Assembly (NCBI RefSeq): GCF_004366075.1
Contig: NZ_SODU01000001.1
Span: 372,001-436,000 of the forward strand
DNA: 64,000 bases
Reading direction: 5' to 3'
Origin: Kribbella pratensis
Lineage (GTDB): Bacteria; Actinomycetota; Actinomycetes; Propionibacteriales; Kribbellaceae
A model generated the notes under the pieces. The model saw only the letters and a program-made list of their open reading frames with translations. It did not search any database and was not told where the DNA came from. The position numbers and the translations under genes are program-made. Below are positions 44,742-52,271 of the stretch, in pieces (the stretch's first letter is position 1; each line of letters opens with the position of its first letter).

Positions 44742-45441
44742 TAAGGGTCCCCAAGGGGGTGCCGTTGAGGATGGCGGAGGCGGCGCCGGGGCGGTCTATG
44801 TCGAAGACGTGGAGGGGGAGGTGGTGGTCGCGGGCGAGGATGAAGGCGGTCTGGTCCATCACGCCGAGGCCGCGCTCGATGACCTCGGCGTACGTGAGGT
44901 GGTCGAACCGCCGCGCGTCGGGATGCTTGTTCGGGTCGGCGTCGTACACGCCGTCGGTGCCGTTCTTCGCGACGAGCAGCGCGTCCGCCTCCAGCTCCAC
45001 GGCACGCTGCACCGACGGGTAGTCGGTGGTGGTGAACGGCTGCCCGTTGCCGCAGGCAAGCAGTACGATCGATCCCTTCTCCAGGTGCCGGAGCGCGCGC
45101 AGCCGGATGTACGGTTCGGCCAGGTTGTCGATCGGGATCGCGGTCATCAGCCGTACGCCGTGCGCCCCGAGCGCCGCGAGCCGCCCCCGCAGCAGCACCG
45201 CGTTGATGACGGTGCCGAGCATGCCGATGTTGTCCGCCTCGAGCCGGTCAATACCCCAATCGTCGGCGCGATTGCCCCGGAACACGTTCCCGCCGCCGAC
45301 GACGACCGCGACCTGGACGCCGGTGGCGCGCAGCGCGATCACCTCGGTCGCGAGATGGGTGAGCCGGTCGCCGGCGAAACCGAACTCGTTCGGGCCGGCG
45401 ATCGCCTGGCCGGACAGCTTGAGGACGAGCCTGCGGTACAT
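44734..45441 (-). CDS. UMP kinase-like amino-acid-kinase-fold protein (second PyrH)
   Basis: A 235-residue protein with UMP kinase features: LKLSGQAIAG, GGGNVFRGN, a DNIGMLGTVINA segment and NGTDGVYDADP. These match bacterial PyrH, which phosphorylates UMP. The essential pyrH normally sits between tsf and frr; none of these genes is nearby, so this is probably a paralog. The ATG at 45441 has no strong ribosome binding site. It overlaps the APH-like gene by 8 bp at the 3' ends. Confidence 0.85.
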   Translation of the reverse strand: MYRRLVLKLSGQAIAGPNEFGFAGDRLTHLATEVIALRATGVQVAVVVGGGNVFRGNRADDWGIDRLEADNIGMLGTVINAVLLRGRLAALGAHGVRLMTAIPIDNLAEPYIRLRALRHLEKGSIVLLACGNGQPFTTTDYPSVQRAVELEADALLVAKNGTDGVYDADPNKHPDARRFDHLTYAEVIERGLGVMDQTAFILARDHHLPLHVFDIDRPGAASAILNGTPLGTLIN

Positions 45442-45546
45442 GCCGCTCCGTTCTGAAGGCGGGGGGCACGTCCGATGGCGGCGTGCCGACAGCAGATGTA
45501 TCACGGAGCGGTTCCGCTGTGGGCCGTGGTCTGTAAAGCTGACGGG

Positions 45547-46335
45547 GTGACCGAGTTCAAGGCGCGGAATCTGACCGGGGCGCGATTCGAGAAGTCGACG
45601 CTGCGGGGCGCGGTGTTCCGGGACGTCGATCTCAGCGGTGCCTCCTTCGACGACGTGGACCTCAGTGGTACGACGATCCGCAACGCGCGACTGGTCGACG
45701 TGTCGCTCGACGGCGACATCAGCAACCTGACGGTCTGGGGCATCGACGTCGTACCGCTGGTCGACGCGGAGCTCAACCGCCTGTACCCGGGCCGCGAGCG
45801 GATGCGCCCGACCGACGCCGACGGCTACCGCGAAGCGTGGGACCTGCTGGAACAGCTGTGGTCGGAAACCGTGACGAAGGCCCGCCGGCTACCGCCGGAG
45901 CTGCTGCACGAGTCGGTGGACGGCGAGTGGTCGTTCATCGAGACACTCCGCCACCTCGTGTTCGCCACCGACGCCTGGGTACGTCGTGCGGTCCTCGGCG
46001 TACCCGAGCCGTGGCACCCCCTGGACCTGCCTCACGACGAGATGCACGACACCCCGCCCGTGCCACGCGACCGCGCTGCTCGTCCCTCGCTCGACGAGGT
46101 GCTCGAGCTGCGGGCCGATCGGATGACGACGGTACGGACGGTTCTCGCCGACCTCACCGACGACCAGTTGACCGAGCAGACGACGCCCGTCCCGGAGCCT
46201 GGCTACCCGGCGTCCGAGAGCTATGAGATCAGCAGCTGCCTGGGCGCGATCCTCAGTGAGGAGTTCGAGCACCGCCGGTACGCCGAGCGCGATCTCGCGA
46301 CCCTGCAGGCGAGAACTGTCGGCGAGGAGTCCTAG
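45547..46335 (+). CDS. Pentapeptide-repeat plus DinB-like domain protein
   Basis: A 262-residue fusion. The first ~65 residues hold pentapeptide repeats (LTGARFEKSTLRGAVF, VDLSGASFDDVDLSG), which form a right-handed beta-helix. The rest is a DinB four-helix bundle with metal-ligand candidates His in ETLRHLVFATD and in SEEFEHRRYAER. DinB proteins are thiol-dependent transferases in mycothiol-containing bacteria. I chose the GTG at 45547 because homology starts there. Function unknown. Confidence 0.8.
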   Translation: MTEFKARNLTGARFEKSTLRGAVFRDVDLSGASFDDVDLSGTTIRNARLVDVSLDGDISNLTVWGIDVVPLVDAELNRLYPGRERMRPTDADGYREAWDLLEQLWSETVTKARRLPPELLHESVDGEWSFIETLRHLVFATDAWVRRAVLGVPEPWHPLDLPHDEMHDTPPVPRDRAARPSLDEVLELRADRMTTVRTVLADLTDDQLTEQTTPVPEPGYPASESYEISSCLGAILSEEFEHRRYAERDLATLQARTVGEES

Positions 46336-46344
46336 CCTCGGTTC

Positions 46345-46935
46345 ATGGTGCCCGAGACTGGACCGCAGGACTGGCGAAAGCTCGCGCAGAAGCTGCACGC
46401 GAGATTCTTGATCGACGCCTATGCCGACGGCGCGCGCTTCGTGGCGGCGGTGGGGGAGGCCTGTCAGGATGCCGTACCTGAGGTGCGGCTCGGTGCGTCC
46501 TTTGTGGACGTCGCCACTCGCGACGCGCAGCTGGCCGGACGGATCAGCGCGATTGCGGCGGAGCACGGGTTGACCGCCGACCCGACGGCCGTGGCGCAGC
46601 TCGAGATCGGGTTGGACACGGCGGATCTCGTCGAGCTCGGCCCGTTCTGGGCAGCGGTGCTCACCGGCAGCACGGAATCCTTCACGGGCAACGACATCCT
46701 CGATCCGACGGGCCGCGTCGCCAATCTGTGGTTCCAGGGCACGACGCCGCACGAAACGCCTCGCCAGCGGTTCCATCTCGACCTCTGGCTGCCGCCGGAG
46801 GTCGTGCAGGAGCGGATCGAGGCGGCGCTCGCCGCGGGTGGCAAGGTCGTGTACGACGAGGAGGCGCCGGCGTTCATCGTGCTCGCGGACCCCCAGGGCA
46901 ACAAGGTCTGTCTGTGTACGTCGGAAGGCCGGTAA
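46345..46935 (+). CDS. Pterin-dehydratase-like domain fused to VOC (glyoxalase-like) domain
   Basis: A 196-residue fusion. Residues about 8-80 resemble pterin-4a-carbinolamine dehydratase (FLIDAYADGARFVAAVGEAC, VDVATRDAQLAGRISAIA), but the catalytic His pair before Pro is missing (AVPEV). Residues about 90-196 form a VOC domain (LGPFWAAVLTGS, FHLDLWLP, PQGNKVCLC). TAGCCT (46333-46338) ends 6 nt before the ATG and overlaps the stop codon of the preceding gene, so a leaderless internal promoter is likely. Function unknown. Confidence 0.75.
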   Translation: MVPETGPQDWRKLAQKLHARFLIDAYADGARFVAAVGEACQDAVPEVRLGASFVDVATRDAQLAGRISAIAAEHGLTADPTAVAQLEIGLDTADLVELGPFWAAVLTGSTESFTGNDILDPTGRVANLWFQGTTPHETPRQRFHLDLWLPPEVVQERIEAALAAGGKVVYDEEAPAFIVLADPQGNKVCLCTSEGR

Positions 46936-46993
46936 AACGCCAGCGCGGTACGGCGTGCTCTGCTACATTCGTGCTGAATCGAGGAGGTGTGTG

Positions 46994-47050
46994 ATGGCTT
47001 GCAAGGTGATCCGGTTCCGCGCCATTCCCTCCCCGACTGCTGCCCGCTGA
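46994..47050 (+). CDS. 18-residue leader peptide ahead of the Rsm22-like gene
   Basis: The ORF MACKVIRFRAIPSPTAAR has a near-perfect GAGGAGGTG ribosome binding site (46981-46989) 4 nt before its ATG. It ends 110 bp before the Rsm22-like gene in a leader containing two hairpins. A TACATT hexamer at 46963-46968 could be the promoter -10. Such short, strongly initiated ORFs ahead of ribosome-modifying genes usually act by ribosome stalling. Confidence 0.6.
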   Translation: MACKVIRFRAIPSPTAAR

Positions 47051-47085
47051 CAGGTTGACAGCTCTTCCCGGACCGATTGGTGCGT

Positions 47086-47132
47086 CGCGGCGTCTGGCCG
47101 CGGATCACGTGCGCCCTCGAACAGGTGCGCAC
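47086..47132 (+). promoter_or_regulatory. Two hairpins between leader peptide and Rsm22-like gene
   Basis: CGCGGC-N5-GCCGCG (47086-47102) and GTGCGC-N12-GCGCAC (47109-47132) are perfect stems in the 110-nt stretch after the leader ORF. They could act as an attenuator or hide the downstream start; the first part of the leader has complementary segments that might compete with them. Confidence 0.5.
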
Positions 47133-47160
47133 TCCGTGCCGATCGAACCGGAGATCCCTC

Positions 47161-48108
47161 ATGTCCTCCGTGGACATTCAGCTGCATGCTGCCCTCGCAC
47201 GCGCCGTCGCCGGCGTGCCGCATCACGAACTCCGCGGCCGCGTCGCCGCGCTCTCACATCGCTACCGGACCGAACAGGTCGCCGACACCGCCCCGGGGAT
47301 ACGCGACGCGCTCGATGCCCTCGCGTACGCCGTCGTACGAATGCCGGCCACCTTCCGCGCACTGCTCACCGCGCTGTCGACGGTGGAGCACCAGCCCAGC
47401 ACCCATGTGGACCTCGGCGGCGGAACCGGCGCTGCAGCCTGGGCCGCCGCCGCGCTCTGGCCCTCCGTCACCACCGAGATCGTCGAACGCCAACCCGTCG
47501 CGATCCGCCTCGGCCGGCAACTTGCCGCAGGCAACTTCTCTCCCGACTGGCGCTGGACGACCGCCGACCTCCGCGACTGGACCTCACCGACCACGATCGA
47601 CGTCATCACGATCGGCTACGTGCTGAACGAGCTGACCGATGAGACCCGGCGCGACCTGATCGGCGCCGCCGCCCGGTCGGCGAAGACGATCGTCGTCGTC
47701 GAACCGGGCACCCCCAGCGGTCACCGCCGTACCCTCGCCGCCCGCGACCTCCTGATCGAGCAGGGACTCACGATCGCGGCGCCCTGCCCGCACCAGGGAC
47801 CGTGCCCGGCCGACTGGTGCCACTTCGCCGCGCGCCTGCCGCGCACCGAACTCCACCGCATCCTCAAGGACGGCACCCGCAACTACGAGGACGAGAAGTT
47901 CACGTACGTCGTCGCAACCCGCCGCCCGGTTAGCCCGACGCCGGCGCGGGTGATCGCCCGGCCGATCCGTCGCAAGGGCCAGGTCGTCCTGGACCTCTGC
48001 ACCGCGGCCGGTACGTCGGAGCGGGTCGTCGTACCGAAGTCCTCTCCGTCGTACCGGACTGCTCGCGGCGCATCATGGGGTGACGAATCGCCGACGATCA
48101 GGAGATGA
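47161..48108 (+). CDS. Small ribosomal subunit Rsm22/METTL17-like protein
   Basis: A 315-residue protein of the Rsm22 family: SAM-fold motif VDLGGGTGAAAWAAAALW (83-100), then the Cys cluster Cys209, Cys215, Cys220 (APCPHQGPCPADWCHF) and a fourth candidate Cys280 (VLDLCTAAG). In mitochondria, Rsm22/METTL17 helps assemble the small ribosomal subunit and binds an Fe-S cluster through such cysteines. The ATG at 47161 is directly before SSVDIQLHAALARAV. The 3' end overlaps the convergent SnoaL gene by 11 bp. Its leader suggests control by translation stress. Confidence 0.85.
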   Translation: MSSVDIQLHAALARAVAGVPHHELRGRVAALSHRYRTEQVADTAPGIRDALDALAYAVVRMPATFRALLTALSTVEHQPSTHVDLGGGTGAAAWAAAALWPSVTTEIVERQPVAIRLGRQLAAGNFSPDWRWTTADLRDWTSPTTIDVITIGYVLNELTDETRRDLIGAAARSAKTIVVVEPGTPSGHRRTLAARDLLIEQGLTIAAPCPHQGPCPADWCHFAARLPRTELHRILKDGTRNYEDEKFTYVVATRRPVSPTPARVIARPIRRKGQVVLDLCTAAGTSERVVVPKSSPSYRTARGASWGDESPTIRR

Positions 48109-48418
48109 CAAGCCGGGTGATCCGGCCGTCGACCAGGGTGAACGTGAAGTCCAGGTCGGCGGTGCCGCCTGGGAAGTCGCCTTCGAGGTGATGGGTCGCG
48201 ACGTAGGTCTGTGCGTCGACCTGCCGGGCGCTGGTGAGTTCGGTCGTGTAGCTGTACTCGGTGGCCGAGCTCGCCAGCCAGGCGCGGATCTCGTCGTGCC
48301 CGCGATAGGTCTTGCCGTCATCGGTGATCTCGGCGTCATCGGCGTACCAGCGCATCGCCGCGGGGACGTTCCGGGTGACGTGGGAGATCAGGTACTTCGT
48401 GATCGTGTCAGGCAGCAT
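48098..48418 (-). CDS. SnoaL/NTF2-like protein
   Basis: A 106-residue NTF2-fold protein (RWYADDAEITDDGKTYRGHD; LDFTFTLVDGRITRL). Such proteins serve as small isomerases, hydrolases or binding proteins. GAGGAG lies 6 nt before the ATG. It diverges from the MerR-family gene, whose promoter lies about 70-100 bp upstream, so it may be part of that regulon. Confidence 0.85.
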   Translation of the reverse strand: MLPDTITKYLISHVTRNVPAAMRWYADDAEITDDGKTYRGHDEIRAWLASSATEYSYTTELTSARQVDAQTYVATHHLEGDFPGGTADLDFTFTLVDGRITRLVIS

Positions 48419-48488
48419 GGCGTGCTCCTCAGATGGTTGGAACGGTGCCGACGACGCTGCCTCCTCTCGGTGGGAGAGACGCAAGGAG

Positions 48489-48519
48489 TTGACTCTCTCC
48501 CCGGGGGAGGGTGCAGGCT
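48489..48519 (+). promoter_or_regulatory. MerR-type promoter of the MerR gene
   Basis: TTGACT (48489-48494) and CAGGCT (48514-48519) are separated by exactly 19 bp that contain the GC-rich palindrome CTCCCC-G-GGGGAG. The -10 ends 7 nt before the GTG at 48527, so the transcript should be leaderless. The architecture matches autoregulation by the MerR protein itself. Confidence 0.65.
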
Positions 48520-48526
48520 GGGCGAC

Positions 48527-49327
48527 GTGCGGAGCGGACTGACGATCGGAGAGTTCGCGCGGGCGACGCATCTGAGTGTGCGCACGCTGCGGCGCTACCA
48601 CGAGAGCGGGTTGCTCGAGCCGGCGGCTGTCGACCCGTCCAGCGGCTACAGGTACTACGCGCTCGAGCAGATCCCGTCCGCTCAGGTCATCCACCGGCTG
48701 CGCGAGCTCGACGTACCGCTCGCAGACGTCGGCAAGATCATCGCCACCGACGATCCGGATCGGCGCGCGGACCTCGTAGCGGTCCATCTCGAGCGGCTGC
48801 AGGAGACGCTCGAACGGACCCGAGCGGCCGTGACCTCGCTGCAACGGCTGCTCGAGCCCGCTGCGGGCGACCTCGAGATCGAGCTCCGCTCGGAGCCCGC
48901 CACGTTGGTTGCCGGTGTCACCGACATCCTGAGCCTGGACGAGGTTCTCCCGTGGTACGGCGGCGCGATGGCCGAGCTAGACGCAGCCGTCGCGCAGCCT
49001 GTCGGTCCGCCCGGCGGGCACTACGACGACGAACTCTTCGCCGAGGGCCGCGGAACCGTTCTCGTCTACTACCCCGTCGCGGAGGCGCCGTCGCACGGCC
49101 GGGTGCGCCCGGTCGAGCTACCCGCCGTCGAGCTCGCAGCCACGATTCACCACGGACCCCACGACGACATCGACGTCACCTACGGTCGGCTCGCGACCTG
49201 GGTGCACGAGCATGCCCTGGCCGTTGCGGGACCGGTGCAGGAGACGTACTCGGTCGGCCCGCGAGACGACGCGGATCCGGCGGCCTGGCGCACCGGCATC
49301 GCGTGGCCTGTCTTCCGCGTCGGCTGA
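48527..49327 (+). CDS. MerR family regulator with GyrI-like effector domain
   Basis: A 266-residue MerR protein: winged helix at about 5-75 (LTIGEFARATHLSVRTLRRY; SGYRYYALEQIP), a dimerisation helix (about 80-115) and a C-terminal GyrI-like ligand domain (about 125-266), as in BmrR/TipA-type multidrug regulators. The GTG at 48527 fits both the domain start and the leaderless promoter. It probably senses a hydrophobic compound and controls itself; the divergent SnoaL gene is a candidate target. Confidence 0.88.
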   Translation: MRSGLTIGEFARATHLSVRTLRRYHESGLLEPAAVDPSSGYRYYALEQIPSAQVIHRLRELDVPLADVGKIIATDDPDRRADLVAVHLERLQETLERTRAAVTSLQRLLEPAAGDLEIELRSEPATLVAGVTDILSLDEVLPWYGGAMAELDAAVAQPVGPPGGHYDDELFAEGRGTVLVYYPVAEAPSHGRVRPVELPAVELAATIHHGPHDDIDVTYGRLATWVHEHALAVAGPVQETYSVGPRDDADPAAWRTGIAWPVFRVG

Positions 49328-49333
49328 GCGGTC

Positions 49334-50095
49334 TCAGAGTTCGTAGCCGCCTGAGGCTTCTACGGTCTGGGCGGTGATCCAGGCGGCGTCGGGGGAGCCG
49401 AGGAAGGCGATGACCTTGCCGAGGTCGTCGGACTCGCCGATCCGGCCGAGCGCGGTGCGTTCGGCGATCGGCGGGATCAGTTCGGGGTGCTGGGCGAACG
49501 CGTCGTCGCCCAGGCGGGTCCGGGTCACGCCGGGAGCGACGGCGTTGACCCGGATGCCGCGGGTGCTGAGCTCCTTCGCGAGGTACCGGGTGAGCACGAT
49601 CTGCGCGCCCTTCACGCTCGCGTAGACCGAGTACCCGGGCGACGGGCGCGCAGACTCGAGTGCCGACGTACTCGTTGTGTAGACGATCGAGCCGTGGTCG
49701 GCGATCAGCGGGAGGAGGGTCTGGGTGAGGAAGTACGGGCCCTTCAGGTGGACGTTCACCATCTGGTCGAACAGGTCCGCGGTCGTGTCCTCGAACATCA
49801 CCGGTGGCTGGCCGACACCGGCATTGCTGACGAGGAAGTCGAACGACGTGCGGTCCCATCCCCGCAGTACGTCGGTCAGCGCGGCGCGGAACTCGATGAA
49901 CGTGTCGGCGCGGGCGACGTCCAGCGGCAGCGCGACCGCCGTACCGCCGTCCTTCTCGATCCGCTCGACCGTTTCCAGGCCGCGTTCGCGACTGCCGCGA
50001 TAGGTGACGACGACGGCGGAGCCGCGTTTCGCGAGCTCGAACGCCGTGGCCCGGCCGATGCCGGAACTCCCGCCGGTGATCACAGCTACATGCAT
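49334..50095 (-). CDS. SDR family oxidoreductase
   Basis: A 253-residue classical SDR: cofactor motif TGGSSGIGRATAFELAKRG, SNAGVG, catalytic Ser in YTTSTSALES, Tyr and Lys in YSVYASVKGAQ, and the family's C-terminal VEASGGYEL. The ATG at 50095 (MHVAVITGG) is preferred over a TTG at 50107, which sits directly on the GGAG. It follows the AraC-type gene on the same strand by 69 bp. Confidence 0.9.
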   Translation of the reverse strand: MHVAVITGGSSGIGRATAFELAKRGSAVVVTYRGSRERGLETVERIEKDGGTAVALPLDVARADTFIEFRAALTDVLRGWDRTSFDFLVSNAGVGQPPVMFEDTTADLFDQMVNVHLKGPYFLTQTLLPLIADHGSIVYTTSTSALESARPSPGYSVYASVKGAQIVLTRYLAKELSTRGIRVNAVAPGVTRTRLGDDAFAQHPELIPPIAERTALGRIGESDDLGKVIAFLGSPDAAWITAQTVEASGGYEL

Positions 50096-50164
50096 GATCG
50101 TGCACAACTCCTACTGGTCAGGAACAGGTACCTCACCAGTAGACGTTTGGTTGCAGGGGGAGTG

Positions 50165-51046
50165 TTAGACCAATGCTCGCGACGACTTGCCTGATCCTGC
50201 TCGATCGCGGCTCGGCGGTGTACCGAACTCGCGCCGGTACTCGCGGCTGAACTGGGACGGGCTGTCGTAACCGACGGCGTACCCGGCACTCGTCACGTCC
50301 TCGCCGAGCCCGACCACCCGCAGCCGCGCCTCCTGCAGGCGGATCTTCTTCTGGTACTGGATCGGGGTCAGCTCGGTCACCGTGCGGAAGTGCCGGTGGA
50401 ACGCCGACGTACTCATGCCGGCCATCGACGCGAGATCCTCGACCCGGAACGGCTCGGTGTAGTGGTCGCGGATCCAGCGGATGACGCGCGCGACGTGCGA
50501 CAGGCTGCTGTCGGCGAGGCCGATGTCGCGGACGGCGGCGCCTTGTGGACTGCGGAGCAGGCGCCAGAGGATCTCGCGCTGGACGAGCGGCGCCAGTACG
50601 GGCGCATCCTCGGGCTCGTCGACCAGGCGCAGCAGACGGATGACCGCGTCGACCAACTCCGTCGACGCGCGGCTCACGGTCAGGCCGCGGACGGGTCCGC
50701 CCGGTTTCTCGGCCGCGTCGAGCAGGAGCTCCGCGATGACCTCCGGTTTCAGCTCGAGACCGACACCGAGACAAGGGGCAGTAGGCGAAGCCTCGACGAA
50801 GTGGCCCGTGACGGGCAGATCGACCGACACGACGAGGTAGTCGCCGGCGCCGTACTCGAAGACCTGCTCGCCGAGCGCCAGCCGCTTCCGGCCCTGAGCC
50901 ACCAGCGCGAATGTCGGCGAGGCCAGGCTGGACGTCGGCGGGGTGGGCGCCGTGACGACCGACAGCAAGAGCCCGTCGACGGTGTCTTCACGCCCGATCG
51001 CTTTCACGATCAGCTCCCGCAACTCCTCCATCACGAGGTCAGGCAT
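50165..51046 (-). CDS. AraC family regulator with AraC_N-type domain
   Basis: About 293 residues. The N-terminal AraC_N (cupin-like) domain includes ALVAQGRKRLALGEQVFEYG, and the C-terminal domain holds two helix-turn-helix units (VEDLASMAGMSTSAFHRHFR; SAGYAVGYDSPSQFSREYRR). The start is ambiguous because a 15-bp tandem duplication creates two ATGs (51046 and 51031) with the same context. It overlaps the hydrolase stop region and is probably co-transcribed with it; the SDR downstream is a likely target. Confidence 0.87.
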   Translation of the reverse strand: MPDLVMEELRELIVKAIGREDTVDGLLLSVVTAPTPPTSSLASPTFALVAQGRKRLALGEQVFEYGAGDYLVVSVDLPVTGHFVEASPTAPCLGVGLELKPEVIAELLLDAAEKPGGPVRGLTVSRASTELVDAVIRLLRLVDEPEDAPVLAPLVQREILWRLLRSPQGAAVRDIGLADSSLSHVARVIRWIRDHYTEPFRVEDLASMAGMSTSAFHRHFRTVTELTPIQYQKKIRLQEARLRVVGLGEDVTSAGYAVGYDSPSQFSREYRREFGTPPSRDRAGSGKSSRALV

Positions 51047-51059
51047 CACGAGGTCAGGC
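51030..51059. repeat. Perfect 15-bp tandem duplication at a stop/start junction
   Basis: ATCACGAGGTCAGGC is present twice in tandem (51030-51044 and 51045-51059). On the minus strand each copy encodes PDLVM in the AraC frame and carries the start codon for the AraC gene. The hydrolase stop codon lies in the upstream copy. The unit is in frame, so the duplication changed spacing without breaking either gene. Confidence 0.85.
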
Positions 51060-51845
51060 GTCGAGGAAGGTGGTGACGGTGTCGAGGACCAGGGGAGTGC
51101 GGGCGAGGCCGGTGAAGTGCGTCGTACCGGGGAAGATCGCCAGTTGTGAAGCGGGGACACCGACGAAGTCGCCGTTGACGTCGCCGCCGCGGAGCTGGTG
51201 GAAGCGGACGGCGTGCTCGAGCTTCACCGCGTCGGAGTCGCCGAACGTCAGCAGCGTCGGCGCCTCGATACCTCGGATGTCGTCGTCGCTCCAGCCGCTG
51301 GTGCCGCGGTCGTAGCTGCCGAGCTTGTCGAGCAGCGACTGCAGGTGCTCGTGATCGGGGTGCGGCGACTTCGCCAGGTAGTCGGCCTCCATCGGCGTAC
51401 CGGCGATCATCTCCACCTTCATCGAGCCGACCGCCGCCGCGTTCTCCTCGCGGTCGCCGGACGGGTTGAACGAGACCGACGAGATGACCGCCTTCCGGAC
51501 CAGCTCCGGGTACTCGATCGCGAGGTACAGCGCGACCGCACCGCCGACGCTGAACCCGAACAGGTCGGCCTTCGGTACGTCGAGGCGGGCGAGCAGCGCC
51601 GCCACGTCCGAGGCCAGCTCCGCCGTACCGAGCGGGCGGTCGATGTCGTTCGTGTAGCCGTGTCCCTGGAAGTCCGCGGCGATGACCTTCCGCCCGGCCG
51701 ACAACCCTTCGAGCAGTTCGCCGAACTGGAGGTCGATGTTGAACAGTCCGCCGTGCAGCAGCACCAACGGCGTGCCGCCCTCGCCGTGCACCTCGTAGTA
51801 CATGCGCAGCCCGTTGACGTCGGCGTACCCAGTCTTCTTGCTCAC
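51054..51845 (-). CDS. Alpha/beta-fold hydrolase
   Basis: A 263-residue alpha/beta hydrolase: oxyanion region LLHGGLFN, nucleophile elbow GFSVGG (Ser), acid in TFGDSDAV and catalytic His in GTTHFTG. No signal peptide. The substrate is unknown. The GTG at 51845 overlaps the stop of the VOC gene by 4 bp, so translation is coupled. Confidence 0.9.
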   Translation of the reverse strand: MSKKTGYADVNGLRMYYEVHGEGGTPLVLLHGGLFNIDLQFGELLEGLSAGRKVIAADFQGHGYTNDIDRPLGTAELASDVAALLARLDVPKADLFGFSVGGAVALYLAIEYPELVRKAVISSVSFNPSGDREENAAAVGSMKVEMIAGTPMEADYLAKSPHPDHEHLQSLLDKLGSYDRGTSGWSDDDIRGIEAPTLLTFGDSDAVKLEHAVRFHQLRGGDVNGDFVGVPASQLAIFPGTTHFTGLARTPLVLDTVTTFLDA

Positions 51846-52261
51846 GGTTCTCCCACCAGTAGACAAAACGGATGCCCCGCCGGATCCGCCAGGACGAACA
51901 GCGGCTCGTCCTCGTCGGCGCTCCGGTCGTACAACAGCGTTGCACCGAGCTCCTCGGCCCGTTGCCGATGCCGATGAAGTTCGTCCACCGACAGTACGGC
52001 GTAGTCGAGGTGCATCTGCATCGGCACGTCGGGCGACGGCCACGTGGACGGCGTCAACTCGTCCACCTGCTGGATCGCCAGCTGACGATTCCCTTCGTCG
52101 TCAACAAGCACCAGCCAACTGGCATCATCCGCCGCACCGTCCACCGGCGGCTCGTCCCCCGCCCGGTACCGCAACCCGAGCAACACCCGATAAAACTCAG
52201 CCAGCCCCCGCCCATCCGTCGTATCGAGCGCGGTATGCATCCGCCGCGGGTAGGTGTCCAT
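51842..52261 (-). CDS. VOC family (glyoxalase-like) protein
   Basis: A 139-residue VOC-fold protein starting MDTYPRRMHTALD, with paired beta-alpha-beta modules (LAEFYRVLLGLRYR; LFVLADPAGHPFCLL). The substrate is unknown. TAGGGT (52269-52274) ends 7 nt before the ATG and there is no ribosome binding site, consistent with a leaderless start. It heads the VOC - hydrolase - AraC - SDR gene group on this strand. Confidence 0.85.
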   Translation of the reverse strand: MDTYPRRMHTALDTTDGRGLAEFYRVLLGLRYRAGDEPPVDGAADDASWLVLVDDEGNRQLAIQQVDELTPSTWPSPDVPMQMHLDYAVLSVDELHRHRQRAEELGATLLYDRSADEDEPLFVLADPAGHPFCLLVGEP

Positions 52262-52271
52262 GGCGGTAACC

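Noticed and set aside
39954..49327. The MerR protein at 48527 as activator of the SDR promoter at 39954
   Set aside because: The palindromes between the promoter elements differ (TTAGAG/CTCTAA versus CTCCCC/GGGGAG), so the same protein is unlikely to recognise both.
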